From: Helicoverpa zea
Lineage: Eukaryota; Arthropoda; Insecta; Lepidoptera; Noctuidae
Reading direction: 5' to 3'
DNA: 64,000 nt
NCBI RefSeq assembly: GCF_022581195.2
Contig: NC_061458.1
Coordinates: forward strand, 11,036,001 to 11,100,000
Positions within the stretch are counted from its first letter, which is position 1; each line of letters begins with the position of its first letter. Positions 1 through 11,820 of the stretch are shown here, one piece after another. The notes beneath the pieces are model-generated. The model was not told where the DNA came from, did no database searches, and was given only the letters and a program-made list of their open reading frames with translations. The position numbers and the translations under genes are program-made.

Positions 1-383
1 AGGCTGTAGCCTGGTTTGAGGGTCATTGCCAAATATTTATTTTAATTCTTTTTGATGAATAAATGAATTTGAACCAAATAAGTAAGTTTTTATAATGCAG
101 ATATGTAGCTAAAATATTTATTGATCTAGACGCAACATCCGTTGTGCTAAGCTAATTTTGCTTGAACTATTTCAGCTTGGGTTCATGTACCTATGGTATA
201 ATGACAAGGAATCAAATGCGCAAACAAATAGGTACAATGCATGGAATTAAATTACACAGGTTATCGGGGTCACATCGCGTGCGCAGTATATTTATCAAAT
301 TGCCATCTGTGATGTCAGATGTATGTACCAGTGCATTTTTTTTTTTAATGTAAATGACTTTTAAATATTTTTTCTGCCTAGGC
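1..383. other. gene-free stretch, nothing recognised
   Basis: AT-rich sequence without a credible exon. The small open frames here show no motif, no signal peptide and no usable splice sites. Confidence 0.6.
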
Positions 384-560
384 CTTTTCCTAACTGTTTT
401 GGGGTCGGGCTCCGAGTCGGATGCAAATGCGTTCCAGTAACTTTATAAAAACAAAAAGCGACTGCCTATCTAACCTCCTCAACTCAGTTACCCGGTTAAC
501 CCCTTGGTAAGACTTGGTTGCCAGAATTTTTGGCTTCTGAGTACCCGTTACGTGGTTTTT
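384..560 (-). repeat. tRNA-derived SINE, 3' part, antisense copy
   Basis: Read on the minus strand this matches the body and 3' end of the fuller SINE at 13957-14353. Shared blocks are a run around 'TCAGAAGCCA', the 'ACCAAGG' and 'AACTGAGTTGAGGAGGT' segments, and the terminal 'AGTTAGGAAAAGGC'. The tRNA-like head is missing and the sequence is diverged, so this is an old 5'-truncated copy. Confidence 0.7.
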
Positions 561-924
561 TAATGAATACAATTTAATAATGCCTTAGAAGCATAATATT
601 TACTCACTTTTCTTTGTAGTTGCGCCACTCGTTAGATGCAGGCTATTGAGCGCGCACTGAAAAAGAAAAAAAAAATCTATCGATCAGATCTAGACACACG
701 GCAGTGTGTCCGCCAAGTTCGAGCAAAGAAAAGCGACACACCGGCCGTGGGTTATATTACACGAACCATTTCGGGCCAAATTCGACCCCCCTATAACTCA
801 AAATTTATTTTATTTACGCATATCAAATTTCTAGTATCTGTTGAGACTCCCTCACTTACCTAAAATACAAAATTTCATTAATATACCTATTGTAGGTCTT
901 GAGATATTGACGTCAGAAAATCGC
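561..924. other. gene-free stretch, nothing recognised
   Basis: A 75-codon open frame lies here, but it has no recognisable domain and ends in AT-rich repeat-like sequence. I see no gene. Confidence 0.5.
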
Positions 925-1290
925 TATTTTTACTATACACTCACTGACTGACTGACTGACTCACTCATCAAAAACCTAGACCACTTCCAATGGTCGTATT
1001 GACTTGAAATTTGGCATGGAGCTAGGTCTTTATGTCAAGGTAAAGGGAAAAATCTGAAAATGGCCAAGTGTGAGTCAGTTTCAAAATAATGAAGGTGTAA
1101 ATTTATACCTGGTGTAAATGTATACCCCTAAGGAACTAAAACGAACTAAATTTATCTATATTTATATAATATATCTTCGAATGGTTGTACCGATCTGAAA
1201 TTCGTTAAAAAGGTTTGTATTTAGTCAAAGTAAAGTAAAAATCTGAAAACGGCCAAGTGTGAGTCACTTTCGAAAATAACGAATGTGTAT
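925..1290 (+). repeat. interspersed repeat with (CTGA)n start
   Basis: The stretch begins with CACTGACTGACTGACTGAC and then holds two related blocks. Each block carries 'TTGACTTGAAATTTGG' or 'CCGATCTGAAATTCG', followed by 'AATCTGAAAA' and 'CGGCCAAGTGTGAGTCA' or a close variant. This layout is typical of a dispersed lepidopteran non-autonomous repeat. The class is uncertain; Helitron-like is a guess. Confidence 0.5.
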
Positions 1291-1493
1291 CTTTGATCCA
1301 CGAACATAATATATGATAACATGTCATGTCAGTCAGTTGGTAAATCTAGTCCAATTAGTTAATCTAGTTTATTTCTTTGTAAGAAGCATAGGGCATATTC
1401 AAAAATCTGAAAGGTAGTATAAATGAGACATTTTCTTAACTATCTTAATCATAAGAAAAAAATAAAACAAACAACCTTACAAAAATAAATGAA

Positions 1494-1860
1494 ATCCCAC
1501 CCAAAACAAAAATGTGAAAGGCTGCCAAGTTCGATAATATGGAAATGCTTCGCCTATAAAAGAAGTGAGATCTGAATAAGTACCAAGTTCCATTCACATA
1601 CCTCAGTTAAAAATAGTTACTTTTTAATGATATTACTTGGCAAGTTTTAATAGAAAATTATATACTTGATTCATTGCATTTAGTAGGTTTATAACAAGGT
1701 GTGTGAAAACTTGCCAAGTAACATCATTAAAAAGTAACTATTTTTAACTGAGGTATGTGAATGGAACTTGGTACTTATTCAGATCTCACTTCTTTTATAG
1801 GCGAAGCATTTCCATATTATCGAACTTGGCAGCCTTTCACATTTTTGTTTTGGGTGGGAT
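1494..1860. repeat. 155-bp near-perfect inverted repeat (foldback)
   Basis: The left arm (1494-1648) and right arm (1706-1860) are reverse complements over 155 bp with one mismatch by eye (a TATTAC/TGTTAC difference). The spacer is 57 bp. Each arm contains a CCTATAAAAG box. No transposase, target duplication or known terminal motif was seen, so this may be a foldback MITE or a local inverted duplication. The arm identity implies a young event or gene conversion between arms. Confidence 0.9.
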
Positions 1861-2164
1861 ATCAAATTACATAAATTCACCCGAGCTAATGTAGATGCGT
1901 GTTGAGTTTCTAAAGTGTCAACTGGTTTAGCTGACTTGCATGCAAACCAGAAGCGTACGGGATGTTTGTTCATCGTTCTTCTTGAATTTATAACGGAGAT
2001 TTTATAGACTATTAATCTTCACTTAACATAATAATATGTATTAGCAATTAGGTGACTGCCTTCTATTAAACATGTCGATTTTGTTACCTGTTTTTTTTAG
2101 CCAGCTATTGTTACGCATACTTTTATTCTGACCGAACGTGAAACAAAAAGAAAGAGACGTAAAG

Positions 2165-2213
2165 TCACGTAAGGAAAAATAGTTATTCCCCATAACAATT
2201 TTTCCTTACGTGA
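2165..2213. repeat. small hairpin, 16-bp perfect stem
   Basis: The arms 2165-2180 (TCACGTAAGGAAAAAT) and 2198-2213 are perfect reverse complements. Inside, GTTAT and ATAAC add five more pairs after one A-A mismatch, leaving the loop TCCCC. Only the sequence structure supports this; no function is claimed. Confidence 0.75.
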
Positions 2214-2546
2214 ATATTTCTTCGGTCATCTTTTTACCTCAATACTCATTGCTAAACTTCGTAAGTAACTAAAATAGATTTGAAGTACTTTATAACACAA
2301 AATTACCTTAGTAAGGCGTCATAGAGATATGCATCATCTATGACGACATCACCATATAAATGAACACTAAATTCATACCTAACATATTTGTGGCATTGTG
2401 TCGTTATCTCAGGTCCATCTGCCCATTAAATTAGTTTTTCAAAGCTATGTCGGGAATTTACCAGCACGTAAACGGAAGTATTTTTTTCTATTCGGAAATT
2501 CAATAGTAACTCGCGCAGCTGTGGTTTTGATGTAAACAATTCTAGG

Positions 2547-2600
2547 CGTACTAGTCGATTCCCGCGGTTTCGTCCGCGTCCCGAGAAAAATACACCGCGC
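2547..2600 (-). repeat. fragment of Helitron-like dispersed repeat
   Basis: The segment 'CCCGCGGTTTCGTCCGCGTCCCGAG' is, read on the minus strand, the GCGGG-rich 3' end that closes the better preserved element at 12874-13154. The rest of this copy is not recognisable. Confidence 0.4.
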
Positions 2601-2660
2601 AACGTAGTACACTTTAATATTTTCTCCAATTGAAATGACATAAGACCACACATTTGACAA

Positions 2661-5600
2661 GGGGGAATCGTTTTGACAACGTTACACTTACGCTTATCAT
2701 AACTACCTATAATGCGGCAATGAACTAACACACTATAAAAAAACAATAAACTACGAAATTTCTAAGATGAAGAAATACCTACTTAAACATGAATAGACAT
2801 TACACGTTGATTTATTATGGCTGTCACTTGGGTCTTCAACTGTTCAAACAAAGTGTGTCAGGTTATGTCTAAGAAAATCATTGTTCATTTTCACGTTTAA
2901 TTTTCTGGTTAAAAGAATATCCCAAGATGTATCGCCGTTATTTCAGTTTTTATTAAACGCAAGAAAACTGCGTTGAAAGTAGATTACACAAACACTCGAC
3001 ACCCCTATTTTGTTGGGGATAAACTATTATCCTACTTAGCCGGTACGATTTTTTAGGCTTACGTGCACGCAAAATTACCAAAGTTCGTACCTATATTATA
3101 CACATAAATCCGTGGCAAAAATATAATTGTATTCACTGACAGAATGGAAATAAGGCTGAACATAATTTTATTTTAAGAACAGGTAAACTGCAAACTAGTC
3201 TTCAAGTTGCAGAAAGCTTAGTGCATAAGAGAAAACCTGTCAGTTAACGCTATTACAGCTACAAATTATCTAGACGGCGTACTTGTTTGACCAAGTGTAT
3301 CGACATTAAAGTGATCAAGGCTTTGATGAGGTAAAATTATTCATGCCCTGTATGATCAATATTTTAGGACAAAAAACTTAATTTTTATTTTTTTCTTCAG
3401 AGTACCACAGCATTATTAACAATAGATGTTGGTTGATGATCTACATCCTATAATTTTCTGGTCATATGATTTTAAGTAAGCACCTACAGCTAATATCATA
3501 AGCATTACAATTACCTTTATATGATATATAATACAACTATTTAAACATTTATTAACAGAGTGTAAAAATATATTGCCATTCAGATTAATGGTAGTCGCTC
3601 TCAAGATCATGAGGGGTCAGTTTAATCAACTGGTCAGGTCAACAGCTTACGAACGACAAATATGGCTTACGAATGAAAAACAATGGCGATTGGTGAATTC
3701 AAGGTGAAATAAATAATGACAGGTCGGTAGTAAGAAATGGTCCTTTCTTATAGGATTATGCTATTTGTTTTTGCTAAATATGAAGCTGTAGGAAAGTATA
3801 ACACAAAATTAATTTAAACAATGCACATCATGAATGCAATGTACATTTTTTAATTAGATCATAATTTATGTAAATATGATTAAAACAAGCAAACAGTACT
3901 ACAAATTAATGAATTTGTAATGACGATGTCGTGACCTATACATACGTATAGTATAAAAACAAAGTAAAGTATAGATGCATGTAAAAAATATATAAATGGT
4001 TCTATACACGAGGCCAGTTGTAAAAGTAAATTGAGAAAATCTGAATGACTAAAAAACACTTGTATGAAATCGATTAAAAAAAATACACTTCTTAGAGGAC
4101 AGCTTTCAATATACTGCTTCATTTTTACGACAGTTTATTTGGAACGAGTATTGAAAAACAAAAACATACGCATGTTTCTCTAATTGTCCTACACATAATT
4201 TACTGTAAGATTTAAAAAAAAGTAGCGAAACGTGAACACAAAAAAAAAACAAATTATTGTTAAATTAAATATTATTTTGATTACTCACAAAAACTAAGTA
4301 AAATCCTAGAAACATGTTTCACGATCACTGTCCGATTCACAAGAGGCGTGCGCTCAGCTCTCTGTCTTCAATATTACTGAAGTAATATACCTGTTACTTA
4401 GACACTCAAAGAGTATACTCCTAGTGCTGATCGTACCAAAAGATCTAAATGTTACACATGCGTTAAAGTACCTACGCCCTTTTATTGAGAACTGGCTTCC
4501 TCCCGCGGTTTCACTTGCTATTGAAGGACTTTCTTCACACCAATAAAAGGTAGCCTATATGCTATTCTGATGTATCAGCTATTATACTGCTATTATATTA
4601 TACTACTGCTATTATACTGTATATATACTACCAATTGTCATTAAATTGGTTGAGCCATTTGTGCGTGAAGATGTAACAAAGGTGTAAATTATGGTGATAC
4701 GTTTCTTCGTAATACATAATATTGATGGTGATGATGATAATTGCGTGATTGAATTTGTGTAAATTAATTGGCAGCGATAAGGTTCGTTTTTTTGACGCGG
4801 AATGAAAAACAGGTATAGTTTCGATATTGTGTTTTTCATTTACCTAATAAGTATAGGCTGTTTTAGTTGTTTGTTTAAAACACTACTTTCAGACAATGTG
4901 TTGGTAGGGTTAAGGTAATGTGTCTATCCAAGAATACTGACGAATCCCGTTTGCCTTTCTGCTGTGTAATGTCATCATTTTCTGGTTAGTAAAAAGACGT
5001 CATAGTTTTCTATGTTCGTTTAGATAGTTTAGAATATTATTTTCTAAGTAAAAATAAATATATTATATAATGAATACAATGAAGGTTACTAGACGATGAC
5101 TACATTTTTTACTAATAAAGTATGTATTCATTTAACGAATCATTCATAAGGAATTTATGTTTGCAATATTAATGCACTTGTATCAATACGTATAATGATA
5201 TCAGACTTAGATAAAGACCAAAAAGAATTTGATTAATCTAAGTAGTACCTAATAAAATAAAGCTTTATCAGAATAACATTATCCGGGCAGGGGAAGCAAT
5301 TCCCTCGGGAAGCGGGTGAAACCACTGGCGGAAGCTAGTTCAGAATAAGTTCAAAGTTTTAATAAAAATCATTATTTTTTTATAAATTTTGTAATATGTA
5401 TTAATAATATAGTACCTATTTGTTATACATCAAAAGACTATTTGATAACTAAAGAATACGCAAACAGGATGAAACCACTCATGGGTCGTAGAACATACTA
5501 ATCGTGCGTTTCAATATTTACTTAGGAAATTATACAGATGATATTGAATAGTTTGAGCTGATACGACGACCATCCCTTTCCGAGTGTGCCACGGAGGAAG

Positions 5601-5921
5601 GAAAGATGAACGCAGATGCCATAAGGACCTGCCTTATTAGGCGCCTTCTTGGTAGGTCAAACAAGAAACGGTAGGCGTAACCAAAACAATCAGTTACTGT
5701 GAAACTAGCAAGGCGCTCGGGTTTTTTGACACATGTCAATGATTGATCTTGATTGATTGGTGGTTTGGTATGACTTTGAAATAAATGGGCGGGTTCAAAG
5801 AAGGCGTCAAATGAAGGCGGAGCTAGTAACGTTCCTCGTATCCCAAACTCATTTCTTAGGAGCTTTTGCCTTATGATATCTCCGCTAGTTATTCGTTCTG
5901 TTCTCCATTGAGTTTACCCTA
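2661..5921. other. long AT-rich stretch without a gene
   Basis: No coding exon, RNA gene or intact mobile element could be supported. Two short degenerate pieces of GCGGG-type lepidopteran repeats occur near 4500-4560 and 5281-5340. Simple CTATTATACTG-like repetition occurs at 4575-4620. Confidence 0.5.
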
Positions 5922-6065
5922 GACGAGTAGTCGAATGGCAGCCGTCCACTGATGGACTTACGGCCTTTCCCAAGGTTCGCCATTTGCTCGGTCATCAGCA
6001 ACCCGAATCCACTGCTTCCCGGCAACCTTGGCTACATTGTCCGTCCATCTAGTTGGGTACTCCCC
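5922..6065 (-). repeat. RTE retrotransposon 3' fragment
   Basis: Read on the minus strand this encodes the tail of an RTE-type reverse transcriptase: a run like RWTDNVAKVAGKQWIRVA, followed by a W..LGKA segment. The intact version of that motif (RWSDDLRKTAGRSWMREA...W.ALGEAY) is seen near the end of the element at 21748-24779. Only about 140 bp remain. Confidence 0.7.
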
Positions 6066-6299
6066 ACTCCTGAAAGAGTACCTACGTCATTTAAACTTTA
6101 ACGTCACTGTGTTGTCGGGAACTGTAAGATTTCCTGTTATATGAACGTTATTGTATTTAATTAGTGTAACATGACTGAACCTAACCACGTCACGTGTTTG
6201 AAGAACAGTTGCGGTTTTATAACTATTAGCTTTAATTAAACCCCCCAATTAGAGAATGGGGATATCCAGTTCTGGGGGATAAGGCAGTCAGTTTATTAA

Positions 6300-7639
6300 C
6301 CCTAGATAGATAACCTACGTCGAAACGACGTAATCGATTTTGAAAAATCGTTATAACTCATTTGTTTTTCGCGTTATTATCCTGCCCGTTCCTGTCAACT
6401 CAGTCGGCCGTCGGAGCTTGTAGGACATACCCATATCGCCCCGGTGAGTGCAATACTTTCGTCAATATTTACCTACCTTACGTCGAAGTGACGTATGGTT
6501 ATCTTTAGTGTTCGTTTTTTGTTGCTGGGAAAATGTGTTATTGTCTTTTTTTGAGCATAAATTTACATGTTTTTTATTCGTTTTTTTTTTACTTGTTATA
6601 GGCCACGATAAAAATTACATTATGACGTCACGAAACCGTGCAGACGATGCAGCAACCTGTCGGTTGTTGCGTGAAACAAGCGATGAAGAGATTGAGGTGT
6701 CGGACAGTGAAACTGATGACTGTTTATTAGAAGATGAAGTACAAAGTGATGCAGAAGACTTTGAAGACAGTGCACCAGTGAAGGGAAACACTGATGCTGA
6801 AGACATGTTTGGAAATAACCCCGAAATTTCTGAAAGTGCTTCGCTAACTATGCCGAGTTGTATTGTCATGCCATAGCGTCAAATTCTCAGTGGCAAAAGC
6901 GATCATCCTTGGACGGCGAGTAAGACAGAACACGTGGCAGAGTATCTGCTGCTGATAATATGATTTGTAAGAAAGAAAAACCGCTGGGTCGTAGAGATTT
7001 TATGAAGAAACTCAGCGGTAGCCTGATGACCCCATGGATGTAGACAAGGCGTAAAATGGTCACTTTGCCGATAAATATCAAAGAAATAAATAGTAGTATA
7101 CTGCCAAAAAGACCAGCCAAACCTCCCACATAACATGAAGGTGTACCTGAGCTAAAAAAAAGGAAATATTGTGCCTTTTGTTCTTCAAAAATTAGAAGGA
7201 TGACAAAGACAATGTCCGACAGCTGCAAAAATCTCATTTGTGGAGAGCTCAAGTCTAGCGCCTGCCCTAAGTGCCTTGCATGCTAAAATGAATAAAAATT
7301 AAATTTACTTTAATTTGTTATATACTAGAGATTAAAAAAAAATGATTTTTAAAAGTTTACACAATAAATTATAAGGATGATGGAAAGATTGCTAAACGTT
7401 TATGTTTCGAAAAGTAAAAATTATCTTGTTTTGTACTTAATTTTTTTTTCTTATAAAAATATAAATAAACTCTAATGTTTTTCATTTTATCAACATATAA
7501 TTAAAGATATTAAAACATAATATCACATTTATAAACATAGTATATACATAATCTAAAATATGCTCACTCAAACATTCGCACGTCGAATCGACGTATGGTT
7601 ATCTTTAGTGTACAGTGAAATATGGTTATCTATCTAGGG
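6300..7639 (+). mobile_element. piggyBac-type transposon, internally deleted
   Basis: The element is flanked by TTAA at 6296-6299 and 7640-7643, the target duplication of the piggyBac superfamily. Its ends are perfect 16-bp terminal inverted repeats, CCCTAGATAGATAACC and its complement. The subterminal palindrome ACGTCGAAnnGACGTA occurs at 6317-6332, 6480-6495 and 7580-7595. The last two copies are followed by the same TGGTTATCTTTAGTGT, so they form a direct repeat of about 30 bp. Inside are the acidic N-terminus and the cysteine-rich C-terminus of a transposase, with the catalytic core missing. It should be non-autonomous but may be mobilisable in trans. Confidence 0.9.
6622..7286 (+). pseudogene. 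piggyBac transposase remnant, catalytic core deleted
   Basis: The ATG at 6622 follows a TTGTTATAG acceptor-like site and opens an acidic Ser/Asp/Glu-rich leader (for example SDEEIEVSDSETDDCLLEDE), which is how piggyBac transposases begin. That frame stops at 6876. Downstream, traces of the C-terminal part resume with a frame change: KPLGRRDFMKKLSGSLMTP, then the terminal zinc-binding domain with CAFC, CKNLIC and CPKC pairs, ending at 7286. The usual His of the 'GEH' motif reads Leu. The RNase H-like DDD domain between these parts is absent, so no active transposase can be made. Confidence 0.85.
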
Positions 7640-7859
7640 TTAAGGATCTATCTTAATTCTTTCGTGGTTATCTGTTACAGCACATAAGAATAGCCCATTT
7701 AAAATGTAGGTTATTGTGTGTGTTGGTACGCTAAAAGCCGTTACTTAAGGTTTTAATAAAGTTTAAGATTTTGCGCTCTTTTTTTTAAAGATAGTCGTAA
7801 ATGATGATGATGACTCGTAAATGGGGTTAATATACCCAAACATCCTTAAATACTTAGTG

Positions 7860-7928
7860 ATACTGCATTATGATATTGAATTTGTTCCAACATAGTTGGG
7901 AAAAGGCTTGGGGGATGATGATGATGAA
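7860..7928 (+). repeat. SINE 3' end with TGATGA tail
   Basis: 'AACATAGTTGGGAAAAGGCTTGGGGGATGATGATGATGA' (given here only as a description of 7889-7927) is the 3' terminus shared with the SINE at 13957-14353; the key blocks are AGTTGGGAAAAGGCTTGG and the TGATGA run. Confidence 0.7.
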
Positions 7929-7971
7929 TGTATTATCATATTGATGCCCTTGCTAAGTAATAGCCGCACAG

Positions 7972-8116
7972 GTAGCTCGATAGTAAGGTTAAGCAACTCT
8001 TAGCACTTGGCTGGATTGGAGAAGTCAAGCAGGTAATTGTTCCAAGTAGCTGTATCCGGTTAGACTGGAAGTCGACTATGACGTAGTTGGAAAAAGCAGG
8101 ACAGATGATGATGATA
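7972..8116 (+). repeat. diverged SINE 3' half
   Basis: The sequence contains 'GGTAGCTCGATAGTAAGG', 'GCTGTATCCGGTTAGACTGG' and 'GTAGTTGGAAAAAGCAGG', and ends in GATGATGATGAT. This is a variant of the same SINE 3' architecture as at 13957-14353 and 30140-30380. The head is missing. Confidence 0.65.
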
Positions 8117-8662
8117 TTGCTACCGTAAGATAGTTGTCTAAAATCCACAAATGGGTTTATTTCTGAGCCCTACTTAGCCGTCTCTCGAGGAAGATTGGCA
8201 AAATGATTGTGAAATAATGTTATGCTGTATAATAAAATGACGTCATTGTTAATCGTACAAATTGTGTGCGTACACGTACTTATATTGTGAAATATCTTTC
8301 TCAACGAATACAAGTAGGTACATCGAAATGGGATTTTCCGCAACTCTTTAAACCTTCTCCTATTCTACTTAATTTTCCTTGAAACATTAAATAAATATAT
8401 ACGTCAATAGCTATTCCTAAGCGAATTAATGGCTAAGCGGATTTTGTTAAAATTTTGTTGTCATGATAGATAGCCCTCTACATTCTTTCGGCCTCTACAA
8501 TTTTGCCCTCAGCGTGTTATAAAAGCCTCTCGTTTGGCAATACTTTTTGTAAGCAGAAAATATGTGCCTTCTTAATTTAATTACAACATAACGGTTTTTG
8601 CCTTTTTTTTGGAAAGAAATGCAAACATAGGGATTAAAGTAAATAAAAAATTTAGGGTAAAG

Positions 8663-8790
8663 GGCTAATTTTATTTATTTTTTATTTGTTCCAAGGGCAT
8701 TAGGCAACTAGGGCCGTTAGAAAATACGATATTTAAATGTTTTAATATTACAAGACTTATAAAAATAACAATAATCAACAAAAAATCTAC
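8663..8790 (-). repeat. 3' end of ORF1-type retroelement
   Basis: On the minus strand this aligns with the 3' end of the ORF1-only element at 25005-26340. Shared blocks include CTACGT, a run of short AT-rich words, 'GCCCTAGTTGCC'-like sequence and a T/A-rich end corresponding to a poly(A) tail. It is a short, 5'-truncated relative. Confidence 0.55.
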
Positions 8791-9511
8791 GTATAATAAT
8801 TAAAATTATTTAATTTTTCATTAAATTTTTTGTAATTAATGAAGCAAGTTTAACATTTGTAATATGTTATATCATATTGAAAAATCTGATATTTTTCTTT
8901 TCGCCTGATTTTTGCGGGAAACATACATAACATTACGACCACGTTTTAGAAAACGTTTCCCGAGTCAAGGAGGTTCTTATGAGCAGTAAATAATTGTGAT
9001 ATCTATAATAATAGTTCTAAGGTTGATAGCTAGTCCTGTAGTCCTGGACCATGCCCTTATTCAATGTAATCCATACTCAGAGGGACTGGAGCCGGAACTA
9101 GGATAAGGCATAGACTAGGACTGGGTATATAGACGGTGGTTGGTAATAAAAATAAGTCTTTCCATACAGTATGTTTTTTAATAATTCAAAAGTAGGCAAC
9201 ACTAAATAGGATCAAATAAATATTACGTAACATAATTACACAATTTATAACAAAAACACCTTATACTTATTTTCTAGTAAAACTGATTCTAATAAAAAGT
9301 CTTAAAGTAGCAATTCAATAAAAAAAACTATTGAGGCAGGCTAATGGCTTGAAAACAGATGGCGTTTTGAAAAATTCATACAAATGTTATAAATAAACAA
9401 GTTCTTGAAATTATACATCAGTTGTTTCCCTATAGGTACAAGGAATAATTTACGTGAAACTAAAGACATTGTTGCTTTTTGTTCACACAACTTGTAGGTT
9501 TACATAGTAGT
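8791..9511. other. spacer downstream of gene A, one imperfect hairpin
   Basis: There is no gene. An imperfect inverted repeat spans about 9028-9125 (TAGTCCTGGACCATGCCCTTAT paired with a diverged complement containing ATAAGGCATAGACTAGGACTG). The rest is AT-rich. Confidence 0.5.
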
Positions 9512-11703
9512 TCAGTCTCGTTTAGCATCGTAACGGCACTTGCAGCATACTGGAATGCCGTCCTTTGCCGAGGCAATCTCCATCTTGGGACCCGTTTCAT
9601 CATCGTTAAGAACGAAAAAGTCGAAGTTCATTTTTGTAGTTACACATTCCATCTTATATTTCCTCAAAGTAGTTCTGAACAAAAAGTGCGATGTATCCTT
9701 TTTGATGGGTCCCTCGTTCCTGAAATAATAATATAAAGTTTTATAAATTTAATTTATGACATTTATGCTTGGTATTAACTAAGGTAGGTAAAGTTATATT
9801 GTTCTATTTCATTGTCATCATTTACCGACCGAGTAATAGCCTGTTAAACTTTATTTTTCCCTTTGGTTGCAGTAGCGGCAATACGTATGAGGAAAACACA
9901 TTGGTTGTGTACAAACTTAGTGCTAACCTATATACCAACTACCTTATAAGTATCCAAGACGAATGAGGTATTAGGTATATAAATAAGAACTAATACAATA
10001 GATATCAATTGTTTAAACAATCTTAGGGTTTATTTGTTACCCAAACACTAAGAAATATAAGCTCCAATTTGTTGTTTGAATTCTTGAAATGTTATCATAA
10101 CTCCAACAACATTTCGAGGTGCTGTAAGTTACTTATCCAATACACTTAATTGTAATTAATCAATTTCAAAATGTCATGTACTTACGCGCACCGCTTAACG
10201 CTGTAGATCTGTTGGAACTTCTTAGGTGATTGTACAACTACTCTGACATTGTTATTAGTGTCTGTAATGTAGTAGATAGGACCTTCCTGGAAACAAAATA
10301 TCATTAGGTCAGTGGTATCAAACTATTTCGTACAAAAAATATGGACTTAATAAAATTTATGATTGTCTTTTATTGCTCACGTTACTTATAAATACAATAC
10401 ATTTTAAAGGAGACGAATGAACAAGGGTGAGCTTAAACTAGAATTGGGTTTTCGTAGAACAAACGTTAATGTTATAGAGATAGTTTATACAGGTCAGATA
10501 ATAAGACAGAGGATGACAAATAAAAAAATAACAAACTCAAACACAGGAAATCCCTATAAATGAACTTACCGTAGAGTTCGATTCACAGTCTGGCTCGTCA
10601 TATGTATCTCCGAAACGAGACCCGATAGCCTGGGGGGTATTTTGGTCTACCTCCTGTAATGAAACGTAGGTAATACTTAAGTTTTAGTTTTCCATTTTAT
10701 TAAGTTTTTTCAGTGCTTTAGTGAGACAGAGTCTTCTATACATATTTTTGCATAGTATATGTAGGTAAATATGCTTACCGATTCGAGCAAGTCCTTTAAA
10801 AGTTCCTCAATTTTGTCATCAGGGTAATCATCTCCCTTTTCGAAGCAGTATGACTGTCCCTGGCAGGACGCTGGCATGTCATCTAGAAAAAAAAAACATC
10901 AGTTATTTATGAAATGTACCTATATATTCTATGTTCTGATACACTCGATTGAGAAGTTTTTATTTAGTTTAAATGTTTGATAATAAATGCAACATAAAAC
11001 AAATGGATATATTTTACAAAACCCTTTGGACAGTCTATGGTTGTAGTGAGAACTTGCCCTCGAACCGCATACTTTTGATCTTGGATAGCAATACTCTTTT
11101 AGAATGGTGTGATAACCCAATATTTACCTACTTTTTACTAATTGATTGGTTTTATACAAACAGTACTTAATTATAAAGAAATACGTACATTGCATAATAT
11201 TTCTGGAATCAGATAAAAGTTCTCCTTCCTCGGGTGCAGCTTTCACTGCATTCATCGTAAAGGCAGTCTGAAATTACAAATAGGCCTAGGTGTTATAAAA
11301 TAAGTAAAATAAATAACAACAAAATGCTTTTACTGTACTGTAGAACGACAATACTTAACATGAGTAATACTTTACAATGAGGAGAAACATTATAAGACTG
11401 GTTAATATAAGAATGTATTCTTATATTATTTTTAGTATTCAAAATTGCTTCTTTATCTACACTAACATTGGCAGACTTGACTTTAACCATGCAATTATGT
11501 TTCTTATCAGTTTCTATTCATTTAGTTACAACAGCGTAGGTTTTTCCAATGGGAAATTCTTGGTAGCAGTTCTAAGGTTGGCACCATGCAATAAATACAA
11601 TGAAATAGAGTGTGCCTCATACTAATTTATTGAGTTACTATAAGGTAGCTAGAAATTGACTTACCAATAGAACACCAACGAGCAATAAGTAAATAGTTGC
11701 CAT
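9512..11703 (-). CDS. Spaetzle-like cystine-knot cytokine A, 6 exons, 204 aa
   Basis: The coding exons on the minus strand are 11665-11703, 11189-11267, 10779-10882, 10570-10653, 10186-10286 and 9512-9719. All introns are GT-AG with phases 0,1,0,0,2, and the joined frame is open for 204 residues. Residues 1-23 form a signal peptide (MATIYLLLVGVLL core). The prodomain has CQGQSYC (Cys46, Cys52) followed by a YP..KIEELL helix, as in Spaetzle precursors. IGSR87 is a plausible serine-protease site. Mature cysteines are at 97, 135, 161, 194, 195 and 197 (terminal VCCKC). The residue-103-135 segment (IYYITD...VRVVVQS) matches the Spaetzle beta strands. The usual third cysteine of the knot, before Cys161, is absent. 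Known Spaetzles are secreted Toll ligands; the role here is inferred. A PTTH- or trunk-type factor is less likely because of the prodomain. Confidence 0.85.
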
Positions 11704-11730
11704 TTTAATAATGTTTAAATTTATATTAGT

Positions 11731-11760
11731 TAATGCAATAATTAAATTAACACTTTTATA
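11731..11760 (-). promoter_or_regulatory. core promoter of Spaetzle-like gene A
   Basis: On the minus strand, TATAAAAG lies at 11753-11760, about 20 bases before a TTGCATTA initiator-like sequence (11731-11738) and some 55 bases upstream of the start codon at 11703. The placement fits a short 5' leader. It is predicted from sequence only. Confidence 0.55.
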
Positions 11761-11820
11761 GAAAACCGTGAATGTACGCTGATTGGTTCCTTTCAACAGT
11801 GTTGTACTGATCAAGCACAC

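Noticed and set aside
6448..6621. N-terminal extension of the piggyBac frame from 6448
   Set aside because: The extra residues are hydrophobic translation of AT-rich DNA ending in an acceptor-like TTATAG; the acidic transposase start at 6622 is the natural beginning.
8330..8339. NF-kappaB site GGGATTTTCC
   Set aside because: It matches the consensus but lies 1.2 kb downstream of gene A and far from any promoter; a 10-base match is expected by chance in a window this size.
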